Positions 7,175 to 18,860 of a stretch of 24,437 nt of DNA are shown piece after piece. The DNA is taken from positions 1 to 24,437 of the forward strand of contig DBBK01000267.1 in the NCBI GenBank assembly GCA_002292165.1, in the 5' to 3' direction. Each line of letters starts with the position of its first letter. Position 1 is the first letter of the stretch. The stretch is from Brevundimonas sp. UBA986 (GTDB lineage Bacteria > Pseudomonadota > Alphaproteobacteria > Caulobacterales > Caulobacteraceae). The position numbers and the translations under genes are program-made. Under the pieces are notes generated by a model. That model did no database searches. It was not told the origin of the DNA and worked only from the letters and a program-made list of their open reading frames with translations.

Positions 7175-7867
7175 TTAACCGGCCAGAACCGTATAGGTGA
7201 CCCGCGTCCGCACGTCGAAGCCCAACGAGCGATACAGCCGGATCGTCGCCTCATGGCCCGCATAGGCGTGCAGGAAGGCCTGCTCCCCGGTCTCCAGAAT
7301 GCGCGCCACGACGACCCGCGACAGGGCGCCGGCAAGACCCTGTCCCCGGAAATCGGGATGGACGCAGACGCCGCTGAGTTCGGTGAAGCCCTCGACCCGC
7401 AGCCGGTTGCCGGCCATGGCGATCAGTTTTCCATCGCGCTTCACACCGACGAAACCGCCCAGTTCCTGGGTCCGGCTTCGGAAGGGGCCCGGCTTGGTCA
7501 GGGTGGCGAGCGCCAGCATTTCGGCGGCGTCGTCCGGCCCCAGCGCCCCGAACGCGACCTCGGGCGCTCCGGACGTCGTCAGGGCGCTGCAGGTCATCTG
7601 GACGCAGGGACTACGGCTGACCACCGGCTGGTCGGGCAGGACATTCTCCATCGCCGAGCCCTCCAGCTCGACGAGGCCCGAGCCGGGATAGCGGGCGGCC
7701 AGGGCGTTCAGGCAGGCCCGGCTTTCGGCGCTGTCGTCCCGCGCCGCCAGAAAGACGCCGAGGTCGGGATCGAGCCTGACGGCATGGTCGTCACCCAGCG
7801 CATAGGCTTTCAACCGGCCGGTCAGGGCGTTCCAGGTCGTGCGGTCGAGCGGATGGGACATGGTCAT
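7175..7867 (-). CDS. GNAT family N-acetyltransferase
   Basis: Acetyl-CoA-dependent N-acetyltransferase, 230 residues. The C-terminal half holds the GNAT core: LSGVCVHPDFRGQGLAGALS (motif A, with the R/Q-x-x-G-x-G/A acetyl-CoA pyrophosphate loop), followed by AFLHAYAGHEATIRLYRSLGF (motif B). The N-terminal 100 residues (HPLDRTTWNALTG, YPGSGLVELEG) resemble the extra domain seen in FR47-like GNATs. The acceptor is unknown. Starts at 7867 and 7861 are both ATG and neither has a clear Shine-Dalgarno. It lies 70 bases after trpS and 16 bases before the OsmC gene on the same strand. Confidence 0.88.
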   Translation of the reverse strand: MTMSHPLDRTTWNALTGRLKAYALGDDHAVRLDPDLGVFLAARDDSAESRACLNALAARYPGSGLVELEGSAMENVLPDQPVVSRSPCVQMTCSALTTSGAPEVAFGALGPDDAAEMLALATLTKPGPFRSRTQELGGFVGVKRDGKLIAMAGNRLRVEGFTELSGVCVHPDFRGQGLAGALSRVVVARILETGEQAFLHAYAGHEATIRLYRSLGFDVRTRVTYTVLAG

Positions 7868-7937
7868 GCCGATCTAGCGCCGGGAAGCGCCGCCGTCAGC
7901 CGCCTTCGCGAATCCGATGTCCGGAAACCGCCGGGCC

Positions 7938-8993
7938 TCAGGCCCGCCAGAAGCCGACGATTGTCTTGACCTCATCCACCACCGGGTCGGCGATGGCGGC
8001 GGCGCGGTCGGCGCCGTCCTTGAGGACGCGGTCGATCTCGGCGGGGTCGGCCATCAGGCGGCGCATCTCGGCGGTGATCGGCGCCATGGCGCTGACGGCC
8101 AGATCGGCCAGGCGCGGCTTGAAGGCGCCGAAGCCCTGACCGGCGAACTCGGCGGTGACCTGGTCCTTGGTCTGGTCCGACAAGGCAGCGTAGATGGAGA
8201 TCAGGTTCTTGACCTCGGGCCGGTCGTCCAGCGCCTCGCCGACCTCTGGCATGACGCCCATGTCCGTCTTGGACTTCCTGATCTTGCCGGCGATGGCGTC
8301 GGCGTCGTCGGTCAGATTGATGCGCGACTGGTCCGACGGGTCGGACTTGGACATCTTGGCCGAGCCGTCACGTAGGCTCATCACCCGCGGCGCCGGTCCC
8401 TGGGTCAGGGGTTCGGGCAGGGGGAAGAAGCCGGGAACATTGAAGTCGGAGTTGAACTTCTGGGCGATGTCGCGGGTCAGTTCCAGATGCTGTTTCTGGT
8501 CCTCGCCGGTCGGCACCTCGGTGGCCTTGTAGAGCAGGATGTCGGCCGCCTGCAGCACCGGATAGGTGTACAGGCCGACGCTCGAGCGTTCCTTGTGTTT
8601 GCCCGACTTCTCCTTGAACTGGGTCATCCGGTCCAGCCAGCCGAGGCGGGCGACACAGTTGAAGACCCAGGCCAGCTCCGCATGGGCGCGCACGGCCGAT
8701 TGCGGGAAGATGACCGACTTCGCCGGATCGAGGCCCGAGGCCAGATAGGCGGCGGCGATTTCGCGCGTCTGGGCGGTCAGCAGGGCCGGGTCCTGCCAGA
8801 CGGTGATGGCGTGCAGGTCGGCGACGAACAGGAAGCAGGGCGCCCCCTGATCCTGCAGCTGGGTGAAGCGCTTCAGGGCGCCGAGATAGTTGCCCAGATG
8901 CAGGGCGCCCGAGGCCTGGATGCCCGAGAGCACCCGCCGCGGACCGGCGTATTCGGAGGTGGGAGCGGAGGAGGCGGGCGCAGCGTCGGACAT
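7938..8993 (-). CDS. trpS: Tryptophanyl-tRNA synthetase
   Basis: Class Ic aminoacyl-tRNA synthetase that charges tRNA(Trp) with tryptophan using ATP. It has 351 residues. The HIGH-type motif is HLGN (residues 32-35) within SGIQASGALHLGNYLGAL, and the KMSKS loop is at residues 213-217 in SAKMSKSDPSDQSRINL. AQFKEKSG-type tRNA/Trp-site segments and FPQSAVRAHAELAW are also family-typical. ATG 8993 begins MSDAAPASS, a short Ala/Ser-rich extension before the conserved core. The Shine-Dalgarno is poor. The frame is open upstream, but those codons overlap the murJ end. The gene is third in the glnD-murJ-trpS series, 68 bases after murJ. Confidence 0.96.
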   Translation of the reverse strand: MSDAAPASSAPTSEYAGPRRVLSGIQASGALHLGNYLGALKRFTQLQDQGAPCFLFVADLHAITVWQDPALLTAQTREIAAAYLASGLDPAKSVIFPQSAVRAHAELAWVFNCVARLGWLDRMTQFKEKSGKHKERSSVGLYTYPVLQAADILLYKATEVPTGEDQKQHLELTRDIAQKFNSDFNVPGFFPLPEPLTQGPAPRVMSLRDGSAKMSKSDPSDQSRINLTDDADAIAGKIRKSKTDMGVMPEVGEALDDRPEVKNLISIYAALSDQTKDQVTAEFAGQGFGAFKPRLADLAVSAMAPITAEMRRLMADPAEIDRVLKDGADRAAAIADPVVDEVKTIVGFWRA

Positions 8994-9061
8994 GGGCTCG
9001 CAGATGCCCCAGCCGGGCGGAGAGAGCAAGTTCCCCGACCCGGCTGAATACGACAAAACCC

Positions 9062-10663
9062 CTAGTCCAGCCCGCCGCCTGAGACCGGGGCGCCCGGTTC
9101 GCGACGCAGGACCGCCTTGAGCTCGGCGGGGGTGACCGCGCGGAACAGGAACAGGCAGGCGCCGTAGACCACAGCTCCGGCCCCGCAGACGATCAGGACC
9201 GCGATCTCCTTGGCGAGGAACAGCTTGCTGAGTTCGGGATAGAAGATCCCCGCCGCCAGCAGCAGGGCCGCCATCACACCACTGGCCGCCAGCACCCGCG
9301 AGATGCGTGATATGAAGCTGGCCGAGGCCGACCAGGCCTTCTCGCGGATCAGGGTGCCCCACAGCAGGGCGACGTTGATCCAGGCCGAGACGCTGGTGGC
9401 GATGGCCAGACCCAGGACGCCGTCGACGCCGATGCGCGAGAACCAGAAGAACAGCCCGGCGCCCAGCACCACGGTGATCACCACCGAGGTCACCGCGAAG
9501 ATCATCGGCCGGCGCGTGTCCATCCGGGCGAAGAAGGGCGGGGTCAGGACCTTGGCGAGGACGAAGGCGGGGACCCCCCAGGCGAACTGGCGCAGGGTGT
9601 CGGCGGTGCGGGCCGCGTCGGCGTGGGTGAAGGCGCCGCGGGTCACGGTCGAGTCGATGATGAAATAGGGGATGACGAACAGGGCCACGGCGGCCGGCAG
9701 GGTGAAGGCCATGGCCAGGTTGATGCCGTCGTCCAGGGTCTTCTGCCCGCCCTCATGGTCGCCCTGAACGAAGGCCCGGGTCAGGCGCGGGACCAGGGCC
9801 AGGCCGATGGCGACCCCGACGAGACCCAGCGGCAGCTGGTACAGGCGGTCGGCGTTGTAGAGCACCGAACGGGCGCCGGCGTCCGACCCGGTCAGGACCT
9901 GGCTGACGACAGAGTTCAACTGAAGCGCCCCGCCGGCCATGGCGCCGGGAATGGCCAGGGCGAGGGTCTTCTTCACGCTGGCGGTCAGTTTCGGCACCGA
10001 AATCTTCAGCTTCACGCCCAGACGTCGCACGCCCCACCACAGGAGACCCGCCTGGACAAGGCCGGACACCGTCACCGCCGCCGTGACGGCCAGCAGGGTT
10101 TCCGGCTGGGTCATCGAGGGGATGAAGGTCGGGGCCAGCAGCGGGAAGAGGGTGCAGACGTTCAGGGCGACCGGCACGCCCGCCGACAGGGCGAACTTCC
10201 CGCCCGTGTTGAGCACGCCCGACAGCAGGGAGGCGATGGTCATACAGGCCAGATAGGGCATGGCCAGCTGGGTCGCGGTCACGGCCACGGTCAGCACGTC
10301 CGGCCGCCCCTTGTAGGCCGACATCAGCAGCGGGATGATCCAGGGCATGGCGATCTGCATCACGATGCAGAAACCGGTGACCACGGCGAACATGAAGGAC
10401 AGGGCCTCCGACGCCGTCACTGCCGCCGCCTCCTCGCCGTCCGAGGCGCGGACCCCGCCGTAGATGGGCACGAAGGCCTGGGCGAAAGCGCCCTCGGCGA
10501 ACAGGCGGCGGAACAGGTTGGGCAGCATGATCGCCGTCGCCCAGGCGTCCATCATCGGCCCCTGGCCGAAGCGGGCCGACAGGGCCAGGTCGCGGGCGAA
10601 GCCGAGAACGCGGCTCCCCAGCGTCAGGGTGGACTGGACGATCGTATTGCGAGCCAGGCTCAT
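9062..10663 (-). CDS. murJ: Lipid II flippase MurJ (MviN family)
   Basis: Inner-membrane flippase of the MOP superfamily that moves lipid II to the periplasmic face for peptidoglycan synthesis. It has 533 residues with about 13-14 hydrophobic segments. The N-terminus MSLARNTIVQSTLTLGSRVL and the region GPMMDAWATAIMLPNLFRRL, followed by FAEGAFAQAFVPIY, are MurJ signatures and contain the conserved charged residues (Asp and Arg) of the central cavity. The C-terminus is a short soluble tail (LRREPGAPVSGGGLD). The gene begins 43 bases after the glnD stop, with GGGGAG close upstream of the ATG, and precedes trpS on the same strand. Confidence 0.95.
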   Translation of the reverse strand: MSLARNTIVQSTLTLGSRVLGFARDLALSARFGQGPMMDAWATAIMLPNLFRRLFAEGAFAQAFVPIYGGVRASDGEEAAAVTASEALSFMFAVVTGFCIVMQIAMPWIIPLLMSAYKGRPDVLTVAVTATQLAMPYLACMTIASLLSGVLNTGGKFALSAGVPVALNVCTLFPLLAPTFIPSMTQPETLLAVTAAVTVSGLVQAGLLWWGVRRLGVKLKISVPKLTASVKKTLALAIPGAMAGGALQLNSVVSQVLTGSDAGARSVLYNADRLYQLPLGLVGVAIGLALVPRLTRAFVQGDHEGGQKTLDDGINLAMAFTLPAAVALFVIPYFIIDSTVTRGAFTHADAARTADTLRQFAWGVPAFVLAKVLTPPFFARMDTRRPMIFAVTSVVITVVLGAGLFFWFSRIGVDGVLGLAIATSVSAWINVALLWGTLIREKAWSASASFISRISRVLAASGVMAALLLAAGIFYPELSKLFLAKEIAVLIVCGAGAVVYGACLFLFRAVTPAELKAVLRREPGAPVSGGGLD

Positions 10664-10706
10664 GCGGGGAGATCCGGTCCCGCAGAAGGGCGGGTATTTC
10701 CAGCGC

Positions 10707-13415
10707 TTAGCGCGGTTCCGCCTGCGACGAAACGTCCTTTGCGCGGCGGATCGGGCGATTGAGATCGGAGACGTCGCGGGCGCTGGCGCGGGCGGCCATG
10801 ATGGCGCGTCCCTGAGGCGCTGCGGGCGCGCGTTCCAGTACGGCCTCGAGCGCCGACTGGATTTCGTTCAGCAGCATTTCGGAGAAGACCTTCCGGCCCT
10901 TTCGGTCGACCACATAGAAGCTGTCGACCGCCCGCTCGCCGAAGCCGGCGACGTGGGCCGAGCGGATCGACAGGTCCAGATCGGTCAGGGTGCGCGACAG
11001 CTCGGCCAGCAGGCCCGGCCGGTCGGCGCCCGAGACCTCGATCACCGTCGCCGTCTCGCTGGCCCCCGCGTCGATCATGACCACGGGCCGGACGTCGAAG
11101 ACGGCGCGGCGCGGCGTCGACGCGGGCATCGCGGGCGCCTCGACGGGCGTCTCGCCCCGGGCGGCGGCTTCCAGCGCGGCGACCAAAGTCTTCAGGCGGC
11201 GTGGTTCGGCCTGGCCATAGGGGGCGTCGGCGCCGTCCTGAACCTGAAACACGTCCAGCACCGTGCCGTCGGCGGCGGTGGCGACCCGGGCGCCGGTGAC
11301 GTCGGCGCCGGCGGCGGCCAGCACGGCCGTCAGGTCGGCGAACAGGCCCGGCCGGTCGCGGGCGGCGAGCGCGATCTCGGTGGTGGATTCGATCCGGCCC
11401 GGCCCCTGACGGCATTCGGCGGCGGCCCCGGCCTCGAAGGCCCGGGCGATCAGGGCGGCGTGCTCGGCCAGGGGGTCGATCACATCCACGTCCTCGCCCC
11501 GGAACAGGGCCTCGACCCGGGTATAGAGGGCGGTGATCAACTGGCCCTTCCAGTTGTTCCAGACGCCCGGCCCCACGGCGCGGATGTCGGCGACGGTCAG
11601 GACCAGCAGCAGGCGCAGCCGCTCCGGATCGCCGACCAGTTCGGCGAAGTCACGGATGGTCTGGAGATCGGAGGTGTCGCGCTTCTGGGCGTAGTCGGAC
11701 ATGGCCAGGTGGTTCCTGACCAGCCAGACCACCAACTCGATCCGGCGCGGATCGACGCCCAGCCGCTCACAGGCCCGACGCGCCGCGATGGCCCCGTCCT
11801 CAAGCTGGCCGCGCTCGCCGCCCTTGCCGACGTCATGCAGCAGCATGGCCAGCATCAGCACCTCGAGGTCGGCGATCAGGTGGATGGTTGAGGACGACAG
11901 CGGATGCTCATCCTTCAGCTTGCCCCGAAAGATGTCGTTGATGATGCCGATGGCCTGCAGGCTGTGCTCGTCGACCGTATAGGCGTGGTACATGTTGAAC
12001 TGGGTCTGGCCGACGATCCGACCCCATTCGGGCAGGAATCGACCGAGCAGACCGGTCTCGTTCATGATGGTCAGGACCCGGTAAGGTCTCTGGCCATGGG
12101 CGAGGATGTGCAGCAGGGCGGCGGTGGCGCGCGGATCGCGCCTCAGCTTCGGCGTCACCAGCCCCAGCGACCGGGTCACCGCCGAGAAGGCGTGGGGGTG
12201 CAGGTCGAGGTCGTGCTGGTCGGCAGTCACGAAAAGGGTCAGCAGCTTGACCGGATCGTCGACGAAGACCTGGGCGCTATCGACCGACAGCCGGCCTCCG
12301 TCCTCGATGAAGCCCGGCACGCCGAGGTTGCGCTTTCGCCCCGGGATCAGCCGCGACAGGCTGAGGGTGTTCTTCTGCTGACGCGCCTCCAGGGTCGCGC
12401 TCATCGCCCGGGTCAGGGCGCCGACGTCGCGGGCGACCAGGAAGTAGCGGCGCATGAACCGTTCCACCGCCGGCTCGTCACCGCGCCCACGCCAGCCCAT
12501 CCGCCGCGCCACCTCGGGCTGCAGGTCGAAGGTCAGCTTCTCCTCGGCCCGGCCCGCGATGAGATGCAGGTGGCAGCGCACCCGCCAGAGGAAGTCGAAG
12601 GCCTCCTCGAAGGTGCGGCGCTCGCGCGGGGTCAGCAGGTCGTTGAGGACGGCGGCGCCCAAGGGGCTTTCGGGGGCCAGGGCCCGGGCGATCCAGAACA
12701 GGGTGTTGAGGTCGCGAAGACCCCCCTTGCCGTCCTTGATGTTGGGCTCGACGCGATAGCGGACATTGCCCGCCTTGGTGTGACGCGCCTGACGCTCCTC
12801 CAGCTTGGCGGCGATGAAGGGGCGGGGATCGGCATTGGTCACCGTGCCCCGGAAGCGCCACAGGAAGTCCTCGGCCAGATGCCGGTCACCGGCCAGCCAG
12901 CGGCCCTCCAGCAGGGCGGTGCGCACCGTCATGTCGGTGCGCGACAGCGCCAGGCACTCGTCGACCGACCGGGCCGCCGACCCGACCTTCAGCCCCAGGT
13001 CCCACAGGACATAGAGGACGAACTCGGCGACCGTCTCGGTCCGGGCGGTGGTCTTCCACGGCCTCAGGAACAGCAGGTCCAGATCGGAGAAGGGCGCCAG
13101 CACCCCGCGCCCGTATCCCCCGACGGCGATCAGGGTCAGCTTTTCGGCCTCGGTTGGATTGTGCGACGGATAGAGGGTCTCGGAGGTGAAACGCCACAGG
13201 GCGATCAGGATCTCGTCGGCGGCGGCGCTGTACTGGCGTGCGACCTCGACCCCGCCCAGACCGCCGGCCAGCCGGGCCGCGATCTTCTCGCGCGCGGCGT
13301 CATAGTGGGCCTTCAGGGCGGCGGCGACGCCCGCACGCATGTCCGGGCCACCGACGAGGGCGTCGAGGCGATCGTCGAGCGGGGTCCGGGTCGGGGTGAG
13401 GGGAACGGCGGTCAT
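10707..13415 (-). CDS. glnD: Bifunctional PII uridylyltransferase / uridylyl-removing enzyme
   Basis: Senses glutamine and uridylylates or deuridylylates PII proteins to control nitrogen assimilation. It has 902 residues. The nucleotidyltransferase domain contains GGYGRGVLAPFSDLDLLFL (G99 to about F117, with metal-binding Asp111 and Asp113). The GlnD linker domain follows. The HD hydrolase domain has MLLHDVGKGG (His527-Asp528), and two C-terminal ACT domains start near residues 675 and 788 (ARDRPGLFADLT and GADRPGLLAELS). ATG 13415 gives MTAVPLTPTR; no strong Shine-Dalgarno precedes it. A TATATT motif about 11-17 bases upstream could be a -10, which would make the leader very short. First gene of the glnD-murJ-trpS run; divergent from the CAP-domain gene. 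Confidence 0.96.
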   Translation of the reverse strand: MTAVPLTPTRTPLDDRLDALVGGPDMRAGVAAALKAHYDAAREKIAARLAGGLGGVEVARQYSAAADEILIALWRFTSETLYPSHNPTEAEKLTLIAVGGYGRGVLAPFSDLDLLFLRPWKTTARTETVAEFVLYVLWDLGLKVGSAARSVDECLALSRTDMTVRTALLEGRWLAGDRHLAEDFLWRFRGTVTNADPRPFIAAKLEERQARHTKAGNVRYRVEPNIKDGKGGLRDLNTLFWIARALAPESPLGAAVLNDLLTPRERRTFEEAFDFLWRVRCHLHLIAGRAEEKLTFDLQPEVARRMGWRGRGDEPAVERFMRRYFLVARDVGALTRAMSATLEARQQKNTLSLSRLIPGRKRNLGVPGFIEDGGRLSVDSAQVFVDDPVKLLTLFVTADQHDLDLHPHAFSAVTRSLGLVTPKLRRDPRATAALLHILAHGQRPYRVLTIMNETGLLGRFLPEWGRIVGQTQFNMYHAYTVDEHSLQAIGIINDIFRGKLKDEHPLSSSTIHLIADLEVLMLAMLLHDVGKGGERGQLEDGAIAARRACERLGVDPRRIELVVWLVRNHLAMSDYAQKRDTSDLQTIRDFAELVGDPERLRLLLVLTVADIRAVGPGVWNNWKGQLITALYTRVEALFRGEDVDVIDPLAEHAALIARAFEAGAAAECRQGPGRIESTTEIALAARDRPGLFADLTAVLAAAGADVTGARVATAADGTVLDVFQVQDGADAPYGQAEPRRLKTLVAALEAAARGETPVEAPAMPASTPRRAVFDVRPVVMIDAGASETATVIEVSGADRPGLLAELSRTLTDLDLSIRSAHVAGFGERAVDSFYVVDRKGRKVFSEMLLNEIQSALEAVLERAPAAPQGRAIMAARASARDVSDLNRPIRRAKDVSSQAEPR

Positions 13416-13572
13416 CGGCCGGGCCAATATAGGCGCCCCACGGCGGCCCGTCTCGTCTGCCGTACTCGGGCGACATGTCAATCGGGGAAAGCCCCCGGTG
13501 TGGCGCGGGCGCCGCGCCTGTTCGCCAACGCGGGGAGGCCGCTGGAGTCTTTTCCGCGCTTGGGGCAGGGTT

Positions 13573-13590
13573 CGGGAACACTGTTTCCCG
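13573..13590 (+). repeat. Inverted repeat in the leader of the CAP-domain gene
   Basis: CGGGAA-N6-TTCCCG (6-bp arms, 6-base spacer) ends at the first G of the GGAG ribosome site of the CAP-domain gene. It could be an operator or an mRNA hairpin that masks the ribosome site. No T-run follows, so it is not a terminator. Confidence 0.4.
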
Positions 13591-13598
13591 GAGCCTTT

Positions 13599-14429
13599 TT
13601 GACCCCGCGCCTCGTCCTCCTCGCAGTTCTGGCTGTCGTGGCGTCGAGCCTCGACGCGCCCGCGCGCGCCCTCGCGTGGGATGGCGATGGTGATGGATCG
13701 GGCGGCGGACGGACGGCGACGGCCCCGGCTCCGGCGGCCCCGGCCCCGCCCGCTCATGCCGCCTCCAGCCCGCCCTCGGGCGAGGCTCCCGCGACGATCC
13801 GGGCCGACCTGCGGCGCGAGACCTGGTCGAACGGCATGGCCATGGCGGCGGCGGGCTACGGTCCGGCTGGCGGTGACGCCCAGCTGTCGCGCGAGGTCCT
13901 GGCCGAGATGAACCTGATGCGGTCCGATCCTCTGGGCTATATCGCCGTGCTGCAGGAGTACCGCGCCCAGTTCCGGGGCGACATCGTCGTCCGCCCGGGC
14001 CGCATCAACATCCAGACCCGTGAAGGCGTGGCGGCCGTCGACGAGGCCATCGCCTTCCTGCGCCGCCAGAAGCCGATGGATCCGCTGGAGCCCGACCTGA
14101 TCCTGGCCCTGACGGCCGGGGACCATGTCGCGGATCAGGGGCCTTCAGGTTTCATCGGCCACTATGGCTCGGACGGCTGGGATTTCGCCACTCGCGTGGC
14201 CCGGCGCGGCGGCGATCCCTATGGCGGGGAGAATATCTCCTACGGCTATGACACCGCGCGTGAGGTCATCATCCAGCTGTTGGTCGATGACAATATCGCC
14301 GACCGGGGCCACCGGGTGAACCTTTTCCGCGACGGCTATGTCCGCGCCGGCGTCAGCTGCGGTCCCCATGCAGTGTTCAACCACATGTGCGTCATCGACT
14401 ACGGCTATGCGCCGATCAAACGGCGCTAG
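13599..14429 (+). CDS. Secreted CAP-domain (SCP/PR-1-like) protein
   Basis: Exported protein of the CAP superfamily (cysteine-rich secretory / antigen 5 / PR-1 type), 276 residues. The N-terminus is a signal peptide (TPRLVLLAVLAVVASSLDAP, with a likely cut after ARALA). A Pro/Ala-rich linker covers roughly residues 35-65. The CAP domain (about 95-272) shows MNLMRSDPLGYI, His176 (DHVADQ), GHYGSDGWDFATR, GENISYGY (Glu211), GHRVNLF (His238) and the closing MCVIDYGYAP. Cys254 and Cys264 could form a disulfide. I chose TTG at 13599-13601 because GGAG lies 5 bases upstream and it starts the signal peptide directly. There is no ATG in a suitable place. Function of bacterial CAP proteins is poorly known. 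Convergent with mutS (15-base gap) and divergent from glnD. Confidence 0.85.
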   Translation: MTPRLVLLAVLAVVASSLDAPARALAWDGDGDGSGGGRTATAPAPAAPAPPAHAASSPPSGEAPATIRADLRRETWSNGMAMAAAGYGPAGGDAQLSREVLAEMNLMRSDPLGYIAVLQEYRAQFRGDIVVRPGRINIQTREGVAAVDEAIAFLRRQKPMDPLEPDLILALTAGDHVADQGPSGFIGHYGSDGWDFATRVARRGGDPYGGENISYGYDTAREVIIQLLVDDNIADRGHRVNLFRDGYVRAGVSCGPHAVFNHMCVIDYGYAPIKRR

Positions 14430-14444
14430 TTCAACCCTTCAGAT

Positions 14445-17138
<2,694 letters not shown>

Positions 17139-17222
17139 GCGAACGCACAGGGTGACGGATCGGGCGCCCCGTCTCAAGTCATCTCTCAACCCATTCCGAA
17201 GTCAGGGGTGGACTTGTTCGCG

Positions 17223-18125
17223 TCAGGCCGCGGCGCTGATCGGGGCCCGGGCGCTGAGGGCCGCGGGCTCGGACAGGGCGAGGGCCTCCCAGTCCAGATC
17301 GGGCTTGGGGGCGCAGGAGGCGGCCAGGATGGCCCGCAGTTCGGCCGCCGAGGCGACGCTGGCCACCGCACAGGCGGCCGGCGGCAGGTTCAGGGCGAAG
17401 GCGAGGGCGGCCTGCATCGGATCGACACGCGCCTCGGCCAGGCTGCGGCGCACGCGCGACAGGGCGGGACCGTGCTCGGCCAGATGCGGCGGCAGGTTTT
17501 CCCGGCTGGCGAACAGCAGGCCGCGCGCGAAGACGGAGGAGATGTGGACGTCGATGTCCATGCCGGCGAGGTCCGACAGGACCCCTTCGGTCACCGGACG
17601 CTGGTCCAGAAGATTGCAGGGCATCTGAACGACGTCGGGCTGGTAGCGGCGGGCCAGCAGGGCCGGGCCGTCCTCCATGGTCGCGCAGAAGCCGATGCGG
17701 CGGTACAGGCCGCGATCCTTGAGCGCCTTCATCCGGTCCCACAGGGCGCGGCCCTCGGCCCCGGCCAGATCGGCGGCGTTGGAGACGAGCAGGGTGTCGC
17801 CGCGTGGCAGACCCATGCGTTCCAGAGACCGGCGGGCGCGGGCCTCGACCCGGTCCAGACCTTCAGAGAGGGAAACGGTGCGCACGGTGACGCGGAAGGG
17901 CGAAGGGAAGGGCCAGGCCTGACCCAACAGCCGTTCGCCGTCGCGGTCGGGACGGGTGGCGACGGTGTTGATTCCGCCGTCGGCGGCGGTCTGAAGCAGG
18001 AAGCGCATGGCCTCCTCGCGCGCGCCGACAGGCGCGGTCGCGACGGCGCCCAGACCCCTTTCAGGGTCGGTGACGACCGCCATGGCCAATTTGCCGGCGG
18101 GGGTCTGTGCGGGAAGAGGCTTCAC
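17223..18125 (-). CDS. Aldo/keto reductase-fold protein lacking the catalytic tetrad
   Basis: TIM-barrel protein of the aldo/keto reductase superfamily, about 300 residues. Family landmarks are GINTVATRPDRDGERLLGQAW near residue 55, RSLERMGLPRGDTLLVSN, GLYRRIGFCATM, QPDVVQMPCNLLDQR and DPMQAALAFALNLP. By alignment from memory, all four usual catalytic residues appear replaced: the Asp and Tyr of the D-T-A-x-x-Y-G region, the Lys of the A-T-K strand (here T-V-R) and the His of L-V-H (here L-V-S). It is therefore probably not a normal NADPH reductase and may be a binding or regulatory pseudoenzyme. I prefer GTG at 18123-18125, with AAGGGT 6 bases upstream. A TTG at 18146 would add 7 residues but has no ribosome site. 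Confidence 0.8.
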   Translation of the reverse strand: MKPLPAQTPAGKLAMAVVTDPERGLGAVATAPVGAREEAMRFLLQTAADGGINTVATRPDRDGERLLGQAWPFPSPFRVTVRTVSLSEGLDRVEARARRSLERMGLPRGDTLLVSNAADLAGAEGRALWDRMKALKDRGLYRRIGFCATMEDGPALLARRYQPDVVQMPCNLLDQRPVTEGVLSDLAGMDIDVHISSVFARGLLFASRENLPPHLAEHGPALSRVRRSLAEARVDPMQAALAFALNLPPAACAVASVASAAELRAILAASCAPKPDLDWEALALSEPAALSARAPISAAA

Positions 18126-18223
18126 CCGAAGACCCTTGCACCACAAAGTTTAAGGGAGGCTGACCCGGAAGTTGCCGGAACCTTACCTGCGGACCGGCGA
18201 TAGGCCGGAAATCTTCAGGAAAT

Positions 18224-18853
18224 TCAGTCCGCGCCGGGCTGTTTGTCCGGGTGGGCCGCGATAAAGGCCGGATGGGTTTCGGCCGCCTGTTCGACCGCCA
18301 GAAGCTTGGGCCAGGGGGCGAGGTCGAGGTTGAACCGGCGCGCCGAATAGAGTTGGGGAATCAGATAGCAGTCGACCAGGGTCGGGGTCGCGCCATAGCT
18401 CCAGCCGGCGCCGTCGGCCGCGACCATCTGCTCGAGCGCATCGAATCCTGCGGTGATCCAGACGCCCGCCCAGGCGTCCACTCCGGCCTGATCGGCGCCC
18501 AGGCCGCGCACGGCGCCGAGGACCCTCAGATTGTTCAGCGGATGGATGTCGCAGCCGATGACCGCCGCCATGGCCCGGACCCGGGCGCGCTCCAGCGGAG
18601 CGACGGGCAGCAGGGCGGGCTCGGGATAAGCCTCCTCGAGCCATTCCAGAATGGCCACGCTCTGGGTCAGGACGGCGCCCTCGACCTCCAGCGCCGGGAC
18701 CATTCCCTGCGGATTGAGCGCCAGATAGGCGTCGGACTTGTGCGCCCTCTGACGCAGATCGACGTCGACCTGTTCGTACTCCAGCCCCTTCACATTCAGG
18801 GCGATGCGGGTCCGGTATGCGGCGCCGGACCGCCAGTAGGAGTGCAGGATCAC
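18224..18853 (-). CDS. maiA: Zeta-class glutathione S-transferase / maleylacetoacetate (maleylpyruvate) isomerase
   Basis: Glutathione-dependent cis-trans isomerase of 209 residues. The thioredoxin-fold N-domain has the zeta-class active-site loop SYWRSGAAYRTRIALN and the glutathione-binding NPQGMVPALEVEG and LTQSVAILEWLEE. The helical C-domain has CDIHPLNNLRVL, which is typical of MaiA/NagL. GTG at 18853 follows GAGG 5 bases upstream and lies 7 bases after the stop of the FAH-family gene, so the two are surely co-transcribed. The pair fits the last two steps of tyrosine (homogentisate) or gentisate breakdown. No ring-cleavage dioxygenase is in the window to decide between them. Confidence 0.9.
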   Translation of the reverse strand: MILHSYWRSGAAYRTRIALNVKGLEYEQVDVDLRQRAHKSDAYLALNPQGMVPALEVEGAVLTQSVAILEWLEEAYPEPALLPVAPLERARVRAMAAVIGCDIHPLNNLRVLGAVRGLGADQAGVDAWAGVWITAGFDALEQMVAADGAGWSYGATPTLVDCYLIPQLYSARRFNLDLAPWPKLLAVEQAAETHPAFIAAHPDKQPGAD

Positions 18854-18860
18854 GGCCGCC

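Noticed and set aside
9063..9362. N-terminal extension of trpS overlapping the murJ end
   Set aside because: The extension is the out-of-frame reading of murJ. The conserved TrpRS core begins soon after the ATG at 8993.
13424..13435. TATATT motif just before glnD as a promoter -10
   Set aside because: No credible -35 is seen at 16-18 bases, so it is mentioned only in the glnD entry and not given as a feature.
11904..13598. Open frame joined upstream to the CAP-domain gene
   Set aside because: This part lies antisense to glnD and shows only shadow composition. The true gene starts with a signal peptide at the TTG at 13599.
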